NCBI RefSeq assembly: GCF_019226825.1
Contig: NZ_CP076642.1
Coordinates: forward strand, 496,001 to 560,000
DNA from: Vibrio ostreae
GTDB lineage: Bacteria; Pseudomonadota; Gammaproteobacteria; Enterobacterales; Vibrionaceae
Reading direction: 5' to 3'
Length of the DNA stretch: 64,000 bases
The notes under the pieces were generated by a model. The model was given only the letters and a program-made list of their open reading frames with translations, searched no databases and was not told where the DNA came from. Shown here piece after piece: positions 18,842 to 28,025 of the stretch. Positions within the stretch are counted from its first letter, which is position 1, and every line of letters starts with the position of its first letter. Made by a program: the position numbers and the translations under genes.

Positions 18842-19356
18842 CTCCCCTCCTAATCGGGGAACCCATCCCTGAAAGTGTGGACAAACCATGCTTATACCTT
18901 CACTGCTATGCTGACCCTCCTCTATTCATCGGAGCAGCGTACGGCAGGAACCATAATGACAATATAGTCAACACAATCATTTATTTCTTTAAGAAAGGTG
19001 AGCCTTAAGGGACTATTTAGATCTCGTCCCAAAAAAAGGAACAGATTAAAAAAACCCGTATTCACATGAATACGGGTAAATACATCAGAAGCATAACGAT
19101 GCTTTTTGTGTCCAAGGCACTTGTCTACAAGGCACTAGGTAACGCCTGGCTTGAACATAAGTCGCAATCTAAAAGCGAGTCGTAACTTGCCTTCAAATCA
19201 ATAGTTACTCGAAAACCGATAGTTACTATCAAGAAACTTACTATCAAACAGAAAGTTACCGACTTTCGCTGACCAGTGACTTGTACGGGGGAGTTTTAGT
19301 ATCTCGTTTTAGATAGTGCACGAAAAGAGTAAATCTGAACCAATTTTATTCCTCTT
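18842..19356. other. Intergenic region between methyltransferase and AraC regulator
   Basis: About 515 bp without a gene. 19078-19350 is full of short degenerate direct repeats: CAAGGCACT at 19113 and 19128, and several GTTACT words at 19200-19260, including the palindrome GATAGT-T-ACTATC (19218-19230). Since the AraC-family gene ends at 19357 and its terminator is near 19050, this stretch is either a long 3' untranslated region or a separate small RNA. Confidence 0.5.
19046..19077 (-). terminator. Terminator downstream of the AraC-family gene
   Basis: ACCCGTATTCA and TGAATACGGGT form a perfect 11-bp stem with a two-base loop; read on the minus strand it is followed by eight T. Confidence 0.85.
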
Positions 19357-20244
19357 TTAGGCGGCTTTTATGCCGCGAGGCGTTTCATTGAAATGACGTT
19401 TGTACTCACGGGAAAACTGCGAAGTACTGGTGTAGCCCACCAAATGCGCAGCATCATTCACCCGTTTCCCTTCAACGTGGATAAGCTCTTTGGCTTTATT
19501 GAGGCGAACCTTTTTCAGATACTGCAACGGTGATTCCATTGTGACCCGTCGAAACGCCTGATGAAAGGCTGAAATACTCATATTGGCCTCTTCAGCCAAA
19601 GCCTGCACCGTCAGCGGTTGAGCATAATCCCGATGAACCTTACTCAATGCTTTCGCAATCCGGGCGTAATGGCCCTCATGGTAAGCCAGTTCAAACAGCA
19701 CATGCCCTTCACAACTGGTCAATGCCCTGAAGATCATCTCTTCTAACAAAGACGTACCCAAAACCTGAGCTTCAAGACCATCAATCAGAGCCTGCATGAT
19801 TCGCTTGCAACTGCTCTGCATCTCAGTATTCATCGCTACCGCCTGAATACCACACGGATTGGCTTTACATTGTTGTAGCGGCGTAAATTCGGCCTGTTCG
19901 AGTAAATCGATCTGTTTCAGCAAGATAGAATGATCAATATCGATACTCAGTCCGAGCAAAGGCTTGCCAGGTTCAACGAGCGCCTCGCACTCGAGCGGCA
20001 TGGGCACCCCAACCACCAGATAGTCATTGGGTCCGTAATGCACAGTATTACTCCCGATATGAATATCTTTGTGACCCTGCCCCAGAATGATAATACCGGA
20101 CTGGTAAACAAAAGGCTGACGTGGGTTACCCTTCTCACTGCGGTAAAAATGTACGCCGGGAATATCGGTTTGAATGGCCCCTTCCAGATCAGACAACGAG
20201 TACTGCTCGACATACCTTTGCATCAGCTCTGCCAGTTCAGTCAT
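19357..20244 (-). CDS. AraC-family transcriptional regulator with cupin-like sensor
   Basis: 295 aa. The N-terminal AraC_N domain (about residues 20-180, VVGVPMPLECEALVEPGKPL) is a cupin-type effector pocket; the C-terminal AraC domain (about 195-290) has both helix-turn-helix units (LAEEANMSISAFHQAFRRVT and AAHLVGYTSTSQFSREYKRH). The ligand and targets are unknown; the upstream divergent gene (YhhN family) is a possible target. Confidence 0.88.
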   Translation of the reverse strand: MTELAELMQRYVEQYSLSDLEGAIQTDIPGVHFYRSEKGNPRQPFVYQSGIIILGQGHKDIHIGSNTVHYGPNDYLVVGVPMPLECEALVEPGKPLLGLSIDIDHSILLKQIDLLEQAEFTPLQQCKANPCGIQAVAMNTEMQSSCKRIMQALIDGLEAQVLGTSLLEEMIFRALTSCEGHVLFELAYHEGHYARIAKALSKVHRDYAQPLTVQALAEEANMSISAFHQAFRRVTMESPLQYLKKVRLNKAKELIHVEGKRVNDAAHLVGYTSTSQFSREYKRHFNETPRGIKAA

Positions 20245-20548
20245 AGATTACCACTCACTCCCTAAATAAACGGCCTCCAATCTGCCACAAAATATAGAAT
20301 CAGGCAATTTAATTGCACAAATCAAGCTTCAATAGCCGTAAAGTGAATATTATTATGCACACTTTAATTTTACGATCCGTATCCGGTTCCAAGTCCACTG
20401 TTTTGGGGGCAAACGTGTTTCCCCATTTTTCCCGCTGAGTGTTCGGTCACCCTTTGCACGACCATGACGCAATAGCTCTACTCTGATAATTGTATTCCTG
20501 TTATTATTCATGTGCTTATTCGCGCCGTGTCTTAACCGGGAAATATTT
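20245..20548. other. Divergent intergenic region, AraC regulator / YhhN gene
   Basis: About 300 bp between two diverging genes, presumably holding both promoters. AT-rich words such as TTTAATTGCACAAATCAAGC and a TATTATTATGCAC stretch are seen; no firm operator was recognised. Confidence 0.35.
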
Positions 20549-21169
20549 ATGTGGCCAAGTATTCTGATCGTATCCTGTATTCAACTGTTTTCTGACGAGC
20601 GTGGGCCACGCTGGTTGTGTTCACTCACCAAACCACTGCCACTGCTGCTGATGGCAACGGCCATTTTATTCAGCTCAGCCACCCGTACCCCATTAGCGTT
20701 ATGGGTCAGCAGCGGTCTGCTGGTCTTCGCCTTGGCTGACAGTGTTATCTCCCTGACAGGAGATAACAGCCGACTCGCCTCCGCCGGCTATTTACTCGCC
20801 CACACCTGCTATGTGATAGGATTTATCAGCATGGTCGGTTCGGTGACCTGGTGGATCCCTGTGGTCATTTTTGCACTAGGTATCCTGACTTTCCTCCTGC
20901 TGCTGCCCAATCTGGAGCGCTTGATGGTACCGGTTCTGATCTATCTGGTGGTGATTGCAACTTTGGGTTCTTCGAGCGCCGAGTATTGGCTCAGCAGCCA
21001 GTCTACATCGGCTAACCTCGCTATCATGGGTGCTTTCATGCTGCTGATGTGCGATTTAATGTGGGCCAGAAACCGTTTTTTGGCTTCAACGCTCATTACT
21101 CGTCAGGCGGTACTGGTGAGTTACTATCTCGCGCATGCCCTACTGGCGTGGTCAGTCATTACGCTATAG
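20549..21169 (+). CDS. YhhN/TMEM86-family integral membrane protein
   Basis: About 206 aa with roughly eight membrane segments (for example LLLMATAILF, LWVSSGLLVFALADSVISL, WWIPVVIFALGILTFLLLLP). The polar residues of the YhhN family appear: DSVISL with a downstream GYLLAHTCY and the MCDLMWARNRF segment. Human TMEM86 members are lysoplasmalogenases; the bacterial role is not established here. The frame is open from ATG 20510; I prefer the ATG at 20549 (MWPSILIV). Confidence 0.78.
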   Translation: MWPSILIVSCIQLFSDERGPRWLCSLTKPLPLLLMATAILFSSATRTPLALWVSSGLLVFALADSVISLTGDNSRLASAGYLLAHTCYVIGFISMVGSVTWWIPVVIFALGILTFLLLLPNLERLMVPVLIYLVVIATLGSSSAEYWLSSQSTSANLAIMGAFMLLMCDLMWARNRFLASTLITRQAVLVSYYLAHALLAWSVITL

Positions 21170-21329
21170 CCATCATTTCGTGCCAGGAATGGACACGGAA
21201 TATTGAATTCGTTATCTGTGACAACCCCGACCGCACCTTTTTTGATAAAAGCCATTGAATGGACATGCGGTTTTGGTTATTAACATCTGAGTTTAACAAC
21301 AGACTTATCAAACATTAGGAAGGTCATCA

Positions 21330-21785
21330 ATGAAAAAGACCACGCGTACTATGTCACAGCGCAAGCATGTGGCTCTGGTTGCTCACGATAACTACAAAGG
21401 CGAACTGCTGCGTTGGGTGAAAGAAAACCAAAGCAAGCTGGAGCATCATGCCTTGTACGCAACCGGTACAACCGGCCATATGCTGAGCAAAGAAACCGGC
21501 CTTGAAATTACCAGCATGATCAGTGGCCCGATGGGCGGTGATCAGCAGATTGGCGCTCTGATTTCTGAAGGCAAAATTGATGTCCTGATTTTCTTCTGGG
21601 ATCCACTCAACGCCGTCCCGCATGATCCGGATGTCAAAGCTCTATTGCGCATCGCCAGCGTGTGGAACATTCCGGTTGCGACTAACCGTGCGACCGCTAA
21701 GTTTCTGTTTAATTCAGAGTTAATGGCGCAGGATGTCGATATTGAGATCCCGGATTATCAGGCTTACCTGGCTGAACGTATCTGA
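21330..21785 (+). CDS. mgsA: MgsA, methylglyoxal synthase
   Basis: Converts dihydroxyacetone phosphate to methylglyoxal and phosphate, a relief valve for sugar-phosphate stress. 151 aa, aligning end to end with the E. coli enzyme (152 aa): [15 protein letters not shown], the phosphate-binding ATGTTG, the catalytic Asp in [10 protein letters not shown] and His in [17 protein letters not shown] precedes the ATG. helD is close by, as in E. coli. Confidence 0.96.
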   Translation: MKKTTRTMSQRKHVALVAHDNYKGELLRWVKENQSKLEHHALYATGTTGHMLSKETGLEITSMISGPMGGDQQIGALISEGKIDVLIFFWDPLNAVPHDPDVKALLRIASVWNIPVATNRATAKFLFNSELMAQDVDIEIPDYQAYLAERI

Positions 21786-21806
21786 ACCTAACCACAAGGA
21801 ATTTAA

Positions 21807-22085
21807 ATGGGTAAGGTGACTTTAAGCGGCTATATTGTGGTTGAGAATGAAGATTTAGCCGCAGTAAAACAAGCATTAGCAGAACATAAGTGCCTGACCC
21901 TTGCCGAAAGCGGATGTCTGGTGTTTGATGTCACACCCACGCCAGGCAATCCAAATCGTTTTGATGTGTATGAGGAGTTTGTCGACCGTAACGCCTTTGA
22001 ACAGCATCAAGCCAGGGCCAAAGCCTCACCATGGGGAAAAATCACCGCCAATGTCGCCAGACACTACCAAATCAGTGGCGATTAA
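21807..22085 (+). CDS. Antibiotic-biosynthesis-monooxygenase-fold protein (YgiN-like)
   Basis: 92 aa with the ABM dimeric ferredoxin-like fold: GYIVVENEDLAAVKQALAEH, then CLVFDVTPTPGNPNRFDVYEEF and an ending HQARAKASPWGKI. Family members include quinol monooxygenases and heme-degrading or scavenging enzymes; this one's substrate cannot be told. It is 21 nt after mgsA and probably co-transcribed, with AAGGA upstream, so a role in carbonyl detoxification is possible. Confidence 0.78.
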   Translation: MGKVTLSGYIVVENEDLAAVKQALAEHKCLTLAESGCLVFDVTPTPGNPNRFDVYEEFVDRNAFEQHQARAKASPWGKITANVARHYQISGD

Positions 22086-22152
22086 GTCCTGTACCGGCTC
22101 TGCCTGAGCGCTGATGCCACAGTCGCCTTGCAGATACACCAGTCACCTGCAG

Positions 22153-22185
22153 ATACAACAAAGCTGCCCAACGGCTTTGTTGTAT
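22153..22185. terminator. Bidirectional terminator, mgsA operon / pncA
   Basis: ATACAACAAAGC and GCTTTGTTGTAT form a perfect 12-bp stem around a 9-nt loop, between convergent genes. Confidence 0.75.
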
Positions 22186-22227
22186 TCTGGCTGCGAGCAA
22201 CAGAGATTCATCCATCGTCTTCGCTGG

Positions 22228-22854
22228 CTACATCTGCTGCGCCAAGAATACCGACGATGAAATCAGTTCACAGCCGGCATCCTGCATAGCCTGAAAAGCA
22301 TCGTCGCTATCTTGCGGGGCAATATTGACGCCCCGGCATGCATCTTTGATCACCCAGGTACGAAGACCCAGCGAGACCGCATCTAATGCAGTGAACTTGA
22401 CACAATAATCGGTCGCCAGACCGACAACATACACTTCATCGATTCCCTGCTCAGCGAGGTAGTCACTCAAACCTGTACTTTGCAAACGCTGATTATCAAA
22501 AAAGCCGCTATAACTGTCGATAGACGGATTGGTCCCCTTCACAACCGTGTGTGTAATCGCCTCACTGTTTAAGCCGGCAATAAATTCTGCGCCGTGTGAA
22601 AACTGCACACAATGATCGGGCCACATAATTTGACTGATCCCTTTTAAATCAATCACGTCTCCAGGTTGCTTACCCTGAACAGAAGCAAAACTGGCGTGTC
22701 CGGCCGGGTGCCAGTCTTTGGTTGCAATCACATGCTCGAAATGAGGGATCAGTTGGTTGATGACCGGTACGATTTGATCACCTTGCGGCACCGGTAATGC
22801 TCCACTGGGGGAAAAATCATTTTGAACATCGACTAAAATCAGTGCCTTACTCAT
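22228..22854 (-). CDS. pncA: PncA, nicotinamidase
   Basis: Hydrolyses nicotinamide to nicotinate for NAD salvage. 208 aa of isochorismatase-like fold with the catalytic Asp in LVDVQNDFSP (about residue 10), a Lys in VVKGTNPSIDSYSGF and the nucleophilic Cys in LATDYCVKFTALDA. Metal ligands fit DWHP and the following H. The ribosome-binding site AAGGGAG lies in one unit of a 19-bp tandem repeat that runs upstream. Confidence 0.94.
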   Translation of the reverse strand: MSKALILVDVQNDFSPSGALPVPQGDQIVPVINQLIPHFEHVIATKDWHPAGHASFASVQGKQPGDVIDLKGISQIMWPDHCVQFSHGAEFIAGLNSEAITHTVVKGTNPSIDSYSGFFDNQRLQSTGLSDYLAEQGIDEVYVVGLATDYCVKFTALDAVSLGLRTWVIKDACRGVNIAPQDSDDAFQAMQDAGCELISSSVFLAQQM

Positions 22855-22948
22855 AAAATGCTCCCTTACTCACAAAATCGTTCTTTACCAACAAAGTGGT
22901 TCCTGACGAACAAAGTGGTTCCTTGCTAGCAAAGTGCTTCCTTGGTTA
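22835..22948 (-). repeat. Degenerate 19-bp tandem repeats carrying Shine-Dalgarno sequences
   Basis: On the minus strand six units follow each other: 22948-22930, 22929-22911, 22910-22892, 22891-22873, 22872-22854 and, overlapping the pncA start, 22853-22835. Typical units are CTAGCAAGGAACCACTTTG and TGAGTAAGGGAGCATTTTA. Most units carry AAGGA or AGGGAG. The array separates pncA from the helD stop. Confidence 0.75.
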
Positions 22949-22966
22949 CTCATATCGATACCAGGA

Positions 22967-25030
22967 TTATTTTTGCTTAACAACTGCATAGTTTCCGTCT
23001 GCTAACTCCTGTGCAAATGTCGAGCCACTGCCGTTAAACGTGACCCACACTTTTTCTTTGGCCCGGGTCATCGCAACATAGAACAGACGTCGCTCCTCTG
23101 CATAGGCAAAATCGTGCGCCGATTGCGTTAACGCGCCATCAAGATGTATGGCTTTAACCCTGGCCGGGAACTGACCTTCATCGACCGCGAGGACAATAAC
23201 GTAATCCGCTTCTTTACCCTTACTGGCATGGCAGGTCATGAATTCCATTTTGAGTGACAGGTAGCGATTCTGCCAGTCACGCAGTAACTCAGGTTTATGG
23301 TAATGATTGCGTCCCAGTAACAGCACGCTCTTGATACCATTGGCCTGACGATTAAGCTGATCCAGGATCTTCTCCACGTTACTGCTCGGTGCCAGATAGA
23401 CCGCCTTTTGTTTCTGGGTCTTAAAGCTGTTAAGCGTCTTCGGTAACTGATGTGGATTCTGCTGAACGAACTGATTCGCTACCGAACCTATCTGATCGTT
23501 AAAACGATAGGTCGTATCGAGATAATGTACCGTTGAGTGTGGGAAACGGGCGGAAAAGTCCGTCGTTAAGTCCACATCCGAACCGGCAAACTGGTAAATA
23601 GACTGCCAGTCATCACCGACAGCAAACAGATTGGTTTGATCGGCATTCTGTTCACACAACGCCTGAATCAACGCCAGCCGGGGTGGTGAAATATCCTGAT
23701 ACTCATCGATCATGATAAATTTCCACGGACAGACGAATTTACCTTTCTTCACGTAGTCAGTGGCGCGACTGATCATGAGGTTGAAATCAATATGATTGGT
23801 CTCTTTCAGCATCTGCTGCCAAGCCTGGTAACACGGCCAGGTCAGTGCCAGTTCGCTGTTAAGTCGCGTGTAATCAGGATGTTCGACCAACTGTTGCTGG
23901 ATCTCTTTTTTCGACAGACTCAATTGAGCCAGTTGATCCAGCTGACGCTCCAGCCAGGCAATCAATTTAGGATTCTCAACATGGCTGCCCAGTTCATCGT
24001 CACCTGCCAAATAAGCAATCGGCCATTTAGTGAGGTGTTTTTGCCAACGTTTAAAGTTGGTCGGAGTCATCCAGTGACGTTTTAACCAGTCAATACACCA
24101 CGCCTTTTTCAGCTTGTCGTCCAAAACGATCGGAGATATCACCACGCTTTCGGTTTCAACCCGGTTAAGAATGTAAAGCCCTAACTGGTGGAAGGTATTG
24201 ACCCGCGCCTGCTCGGCCGCCAGACCAATTTTATCACTCAGTCGCGCTTCCATTTCCTTAGCGGCATCGCGGCCAAAGGCAACCAGCAAAATCTGTTCTG
24301 CACGAGCCAAATGGCTCTGCAGCAGATAGGCAACTCGCGCGGTGAGAACACTGGTTTTACCGGAGCCGGCTCCGGCCAGCACCAGGTTATGATCATCATT
24401 GAGCAACACCGCCTGTTGCTGGGACAAGTTAAGCGCAGAAGATTCCAGCGTCGAAAACAGGACTTCCCAGTTGCGACGTTCGGTTTCGATCCAATCGTGA
24501 TTACGCTCGGTCAGCGACTGTGTGGTGTCGAGTAACCAAGGCACCAGTTTTTCAATATGTTCAGGCAGGCGCTGATGAGCTTCTTCTAACGTCATCCCTA
24601 TTTTAGCCAGATCATCAAATACACTGGTGACCCAGTTATCCACTGCCGAATGCGGCAGAAATGAAGGTAAGCGCTGCAACTGAGTCAGTTTCTGCTGCCA
24701 GTCAGGTAAGTATTCACCCAGCATCTGGCACTGACGGTTGTGCCATTGCTGATACAAATTGACCAACTGATGAGCAAAATGACGGCAATCGGGCCAGGGC
24801 AGCCCCTGCACCATCCATGAACGCTGGATCCCTTGCTCTTCATGGGCGAAAAACTGTAAAGCGCCCCACAGCAAACCGCGATGGACTTTGATCTGACCAT
24901 TCCAGATATTAAACGGGATCCGCTCTTCACTCAGATGGGACGAGAGAACAACCAGTTCGTCCTCCAGTTTTACCTGATGATATTCGTTAGAAATAAAAAA
25001 TTGTGCAGACTTTTTTGCACTTAGCTGCAT
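22967..25030 (-). CDS. helD: HelD, DNA helicase IV
   Basis: Superfamily 1 (UvrD-like) 3'-5' helicase. 687 aa, matching E. coli HelD (684). The family-specific N-terminal region (about residues 1-190) precedes the helicase core: Walker A in LAGAGSGKTSVL (about 220), motif II in MIDEYQDIS, motif III in VGDDWQSIYQFAGSD, and motif VI in RRLFYVAMTRAKE. mgsA and yccS are neighbours, as in enterobacteria. The ATG at 25030 gives the full-length protein. Confidence 0.94.
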   Translation of the reverse strand: MQLSAKKSAQFFISNEYHQVKLEDELVVLSSHLSEERIPFNIWNGQIKVHRGLLWGALQFFAHEEQGIQRSWMVQGLPWPDCRHFAHQLVNLYQQWHNRQCQMLGEYLPDWQQKLTQLQRLPSFLPHSAVDNWVTSVFDDLAKIGMTLEEAHQRLPEHIEKLVPWLLDTTQSLTERNHDWIETERRNWEVLFSTLESSALNLSQQQAVLLNDDHNLVLAGAGSGKTSVLTARVAYLLQSHLARAEQILLVAFGRDAAKEMEARLSDKIGLAAEQARVNTFHQLGLYILNRVETESVVISPIVLDDKLKKAWCIDWLKRHWMTPTNFKRWQKHLTKWPIAYLAGDDELGSHVENPKLIAWLERQLDQLAQLSLSKKEIQQQLVEHPDYTRLNSELALTWPCYQAWQQMLKETNHIDFNLMISRATDYVKKGKFVCPWKFIMIDEYQDISPPRLALIQALCEQNADQTNLFAVGDDWQSIYQFAGSDVDLTTDFSARFPHSTVHYLDTTYRFNDQIGSVANQFVQQNPHQLPKTLNSFKTQKQKAVYLAPSSNVEKILDQLNRQANGIKSVLLLGRNHYHKPELLRDWQNRYLSLKMEFMTCHASKGKEADYVIVLAVDEGQFPARVKAIHLDGALTQSAHDFAYAEERRLFYVAMTRAKEKVWVTFNGSGSTFAQELADGNYAVVKQK

Positions 25031-25294
25031 GGATATTTACTCACCTGTTTCGTTGCGGCCATAATAACGTAAACCACTGTCGCTATGAAAAATTAATGTC
25101 AAAGTTGCCACACGCAACGCCGCCAGCTTTCTGTGACTGCCTGTCTGGCGGACAATTCACCGCTTTACGGGCAAAATTCACTCAACCTTTGTCTCACATT
25201 ATCAGCAAAACTAATGATTTTTTATTTTTGATCAGATTCTTAGCATCGGGTTCTGCTACACTCTCACTTTTCCGTCTGGCGTGTAGAATCAACA

Positions 25295-27448
25295 GTGCAG
25301 TTAACCAATCAACTTCGTCTTTACTGGGCCAACAAAACCATCAACTACAGTGTCCTGATTCTGGTCACCTTACTCGGTGTTGTCATTCCGGCCTGGCATT
25401 ACAACCTCAATACCTGGGTCACGCCGCTGATCCTTGGCGTGATCGCCGCTGCATTGGCAGAACGTGATGATAGCTTTACCGGACGCTTGAAAGCCATTTC
25501 GCTGACATTTGTCTGTTTTGCTGTAGCCTCTTTCTCAATTGAAATTCTGTTCGACACACCGCCATTGTTTGCGCTCGGCCTGTTTATTTCAACGTTTGGC
25601 TTTACCATGCTCGGCGCAATGGGAGCCCGTTACGCCAGCATTGCGTTCGGCTCTCTGCTGATCGCCATTTATGCCATGCTCGGCGCAGACCAAAGCACCA
25701 ACATCTGGTTCCAGCCTTTACTGTTACTGAGCGGTTCTGCCTGGTATTACCTGGTTTCTATGCTCTGGCACGCACTGTGGCCAACTCAGCCGGTGCAGCA
25801 GGATCTGGCGAATGTATTTGTCCAGTTAGCCAACTACCTTGATGCCAAATCCAAACTGTTTCATCCGGTGTCGAACCTGGCGCCACAACCGCACCGCATT
25901 ACCGAAGCGAACCTCAACGCATCGACCGTCAGTGCCTTGAATCAGTGTAAAGCGACTTTCCTGACCCGCTCCAAGCGAGGCCACGTTGACGGTGCCAGCG
26001 ACCGCTTTCTGAAAATTTATTTTGTTGCCCAGGATATTCATGAACGGGTCAGCTCCACCCACTATCGCTATCAGGAGCTGGCAGACCATTTTGGCCGTAC
26101 AGACGTCATGTTCCGCTTCAAACATCTTCTCGAGACTCAGGCCAAAGCCTGTCGCGACATTGCTCACTCCATTCGTATCGGTGCTCACTATGAGCACGCC
26201 AGTGACTCGGTACTGGCCTTGGATGAACTTCAGCTTTCACTGACCTATCTTCAGCAGCAAAAACAACCGGAATGGAAAATGCTGCTTGCACAGCTCGGTT
26301 ATCTGTTCAATAACCTTGCCACCGTTGAACGCCAGTTAAGTAACGTAAGCAACCCGGACGTGAGCAAACCGGAAGACGATGAACTGGACGATACCGAAGC
26401 ACATACACTCAAATCAATGTGGCTGCGTATTAAAGCCAATATGAATAAAGATTCGCTGCTGTTTCGCCACGCGGTGCGGATGTCGATAGCGTTAACTCTC
26501 GGTTACGGCATTTTACAGGGACTGGGCCTGGAACGGGGCTACTGGATCCTGCTGACGACTTTGTTTGTCTGCCAGCCCAACTACGCCGCCACGCGTAAAA
26601 AACTGACCTCTCGTATTATAGGTACTCTGGCCGGTCTGCTGATCGGGGTACCACTGCTTACGTTTTTCCCGTCTCAGGAAAGCCAATTGGTCTTTATTGT
26701 CTTCTCCGGAGTCATGTTCTTTGCGTTTCGTCTTAACAACTATGGTTATGCGACCGGCTTTATTACCCTGCTGGTGCTGTTTTGTTTTAACCAACTGGGT
26801 GAAGGTTTTGCGGTGGTCCTGCCCCGTCTGGCCGATACACTTATCGGCTGCGGATTAGCGGTCGCTGCCGTGGCTTTTATCTTGCCGGACTGGCACTCAA
26901 AGCGTCTGCACAAGGTGATGGCTGATACTATCCAGGCCAATAAGACATATCTGGACCAGATTATCGGTCAGTACCGTATTGGTAAGAAAGACAACCTGAC
27001 CTATCGTATCGCCCGGCGTAACGCACACAATCAGGATGCTTCTCTGGCTGCGGCCGTGAGTAACATGTTGGCTGAACCGGGTAAGTACCGCGCGGCTACC
27101 GATGAGAGCTATCGCTTTCTGACCCTGAGTCATGCGTTACTGAGTTACATCTCCGCGCTCGGCGCGCATCGTACCCGGATTGATGATGAAACCGTGCATC
27201 AACTGGTACTCGACTCGCACCGTGCCATTCATAAACATCTGGACGTCTTGTATCAACAACTGTTTACCCGAGAGGGGGAATGCGACATCAGTGCGATCAA
27301 TTCTGAAGGGCTGGAAAAACGTCTGTCAGAATGGCGCGAAGAGGATGACAGCTCGGCACGTATGGTACTGCAACAGTTGCATCTTATTTATCGCATGTTG
27401 CCCGAACTTCATTCACTTGCCAGCAAGTTCGCGGTGCGGGTTAACTGA
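25295..27448 (+). CDS. yccS: YccS-family inner-membrane protein (FUSC domain)
   Basis: 717 aa, the same length as E. coli YccS. Two sets of membrane segments (about residues 15-140 and 385-530) frame a cytoplasmic region; the second set carries the FUSC/ArAE signature (RHAVRMSIALTLGYGILQGL ... CQPNYAATRKKLTSRIIGTLAG). Thought to be an efflux-type or envelope protein; substrate unknown. GTG start with no strong ribosome-binding site; diverges from helD. Confidence 0.9.
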   Translation: MQLTNQLRLYWANKTINYSVLILVTLLGVVIPAWHYNLNTWVTPLILGVIAAALAERDDSFTGRLKAISLTFVCFAVASFSIEILFDTPPLFALGLFISTFGFTMLGAMGARYASIAFGSLLIAIYAMLGADQSTNIWFQPLLLLSGSAWYYLVSMLWHALWPTQPVQQDLANVFVQLANYLDAKSKLFHPVSNLAPQPHRITEANLNASTVSALNQCKATFLTRSKRGHVDGASDRFLKIYFVAQDIHERVSSTHYRYQELADHFGRTDVMFRFKHLLETQAKACRDIAHSIRIGAHYEHASDSVLALDELQLSLTYLQQQKQPEWKMLLAQLGYLFNNLATVERQLSNVSNPDVSKPEDDELDDTEAHTLKSMWLRIKANMNKDSLLFRHAVRMSIALTLGYGILQGLGLERGYWILLTTLFVCQPNYAATRKKLTSRIIGTLAGLLIGVPLLTFFPSQESQLVFIVFSGVMFFAFRLNNYGYATGFITLLVLFCFNQLGEGFAVVLPRLADTLIGCGLAVAAVAFILPDWHSKRLHKVMADTIQANKTYLDQIIGQYRIGKKDNLTYRIARRNAHNQDASLAAAVSNMLAEPGKYRAATDESYRFLTLSHALLSYISALGAHRTRIDDETVHQLVLDSHRAIHKHLDVLYQQLFTREGECDISAINSEGLEKRLSEWREEDDSSARMVLQQLHLIYRMLPELHSLASKFAVRVN

Positions 27449-27500
27449 CCTCACCGCTCAATATACAACCAATTCATAATTAAACATATTCCGTTATTAA

Positions 27501-27524
27501 AGAGGCCAAACTGGGCCTCTTTTT
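27501..27524 (+). terminator. Terminator of yccS
   Basis: AGAGGCC-AAACT-GGGCCTCT followed by TTTT, about 50 nt after the stop. Confidence 0.8.
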
Positions 27525-27669
27525 GCGTTTTATTAACACATTTCGGACAAAAAAACCGCTGGCAAATACTAAATTTTATTCATGCCGTTCTTACCTGAGT
27601 AAGACCATTATGGAAGAAGAACACCAAAGATTGTTGCGCCACCACAGACCCGTTATCCGGAATACAGCA

Positions 27670-27831
27670 ATGAACAGTATCCAGTTTGAACAACTTAAAT
27701 CACAGCTTAAACTCCTGACACCTCAGCAGTTGAAATCTTTACAAGGTGAAATCCGTCACTCACTAAGCGATGAGCCGGCGACGATATTAACTGATGAAGA
27801 GATGGACGCAATCGTCAGTCTGTTTTCCTAA
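27670..27831 (+). CDS. Small conserved-looking protein, 53 aa
   Basis: Starts MNSIQFEQLKSQLKLLTPQQ and ends DEEMDAIVSLFS; acidic C-terminus, helical, no signal peptide. The LTPQQLKSLQGEI part resembles the first residues of some transposases (IS1595-like), but no transposase core follows. The frame is open further upstream (ATG at 27610 or 27523). The start at 27670 is chosen because the upstream part is unlike a protein and overlaps a terminator. Confidence 0.55.
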   Translation: MNSIQFEQLKSQLKLLTPQQLKSLQGEIRHSLSDEPATILTDEEMDAIVSLFS

Positions 27832-27855
27832 GCGTCAGGTTTTATACTCCTCTGC

Positions 27856-27915
27856 TGCTTTAGAAAGCCAACTGATGATTTAGAAAACGCACTTCTGTTT
27901 TAAAAAGCTATCGGT
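27856..27915. repeat. Three degenerate 20-bp tandem units
   Basis: Units at 27856, 27876 and 27896 share TGnTTTAgAAAgC: TGCTTTAGAAAGCCAACTGA, TGATTTAGAAAACGCACTTC, TGTTTTAAAAAGCTATCGGT. They lie between two small genes. Confidence 0.6.
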
Positions 27916-28025
27916 TTCAAGCCTGCTCAGTTGACAGGCAGCAACAGATGTCAACGTGATGTTCTCAAAATGCTTGCATTGGTTAATTTATCACCATATG
28001 CTGCGATCAGCAGAGAGGAACGCCT

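Noticed and set aside
27523..27669. Upstream extension of the 53-residue protein to 102 residues
   Set aside because: The extension starts inside the yccS terminator and its sequence is not protein-like.
27670..27831. Insertion-sequence remnant, from resemblance of the N-terminus to IS1595-type transposases
   Set aside because: No transposase core, terminal inverted repeats or target duplication around it.
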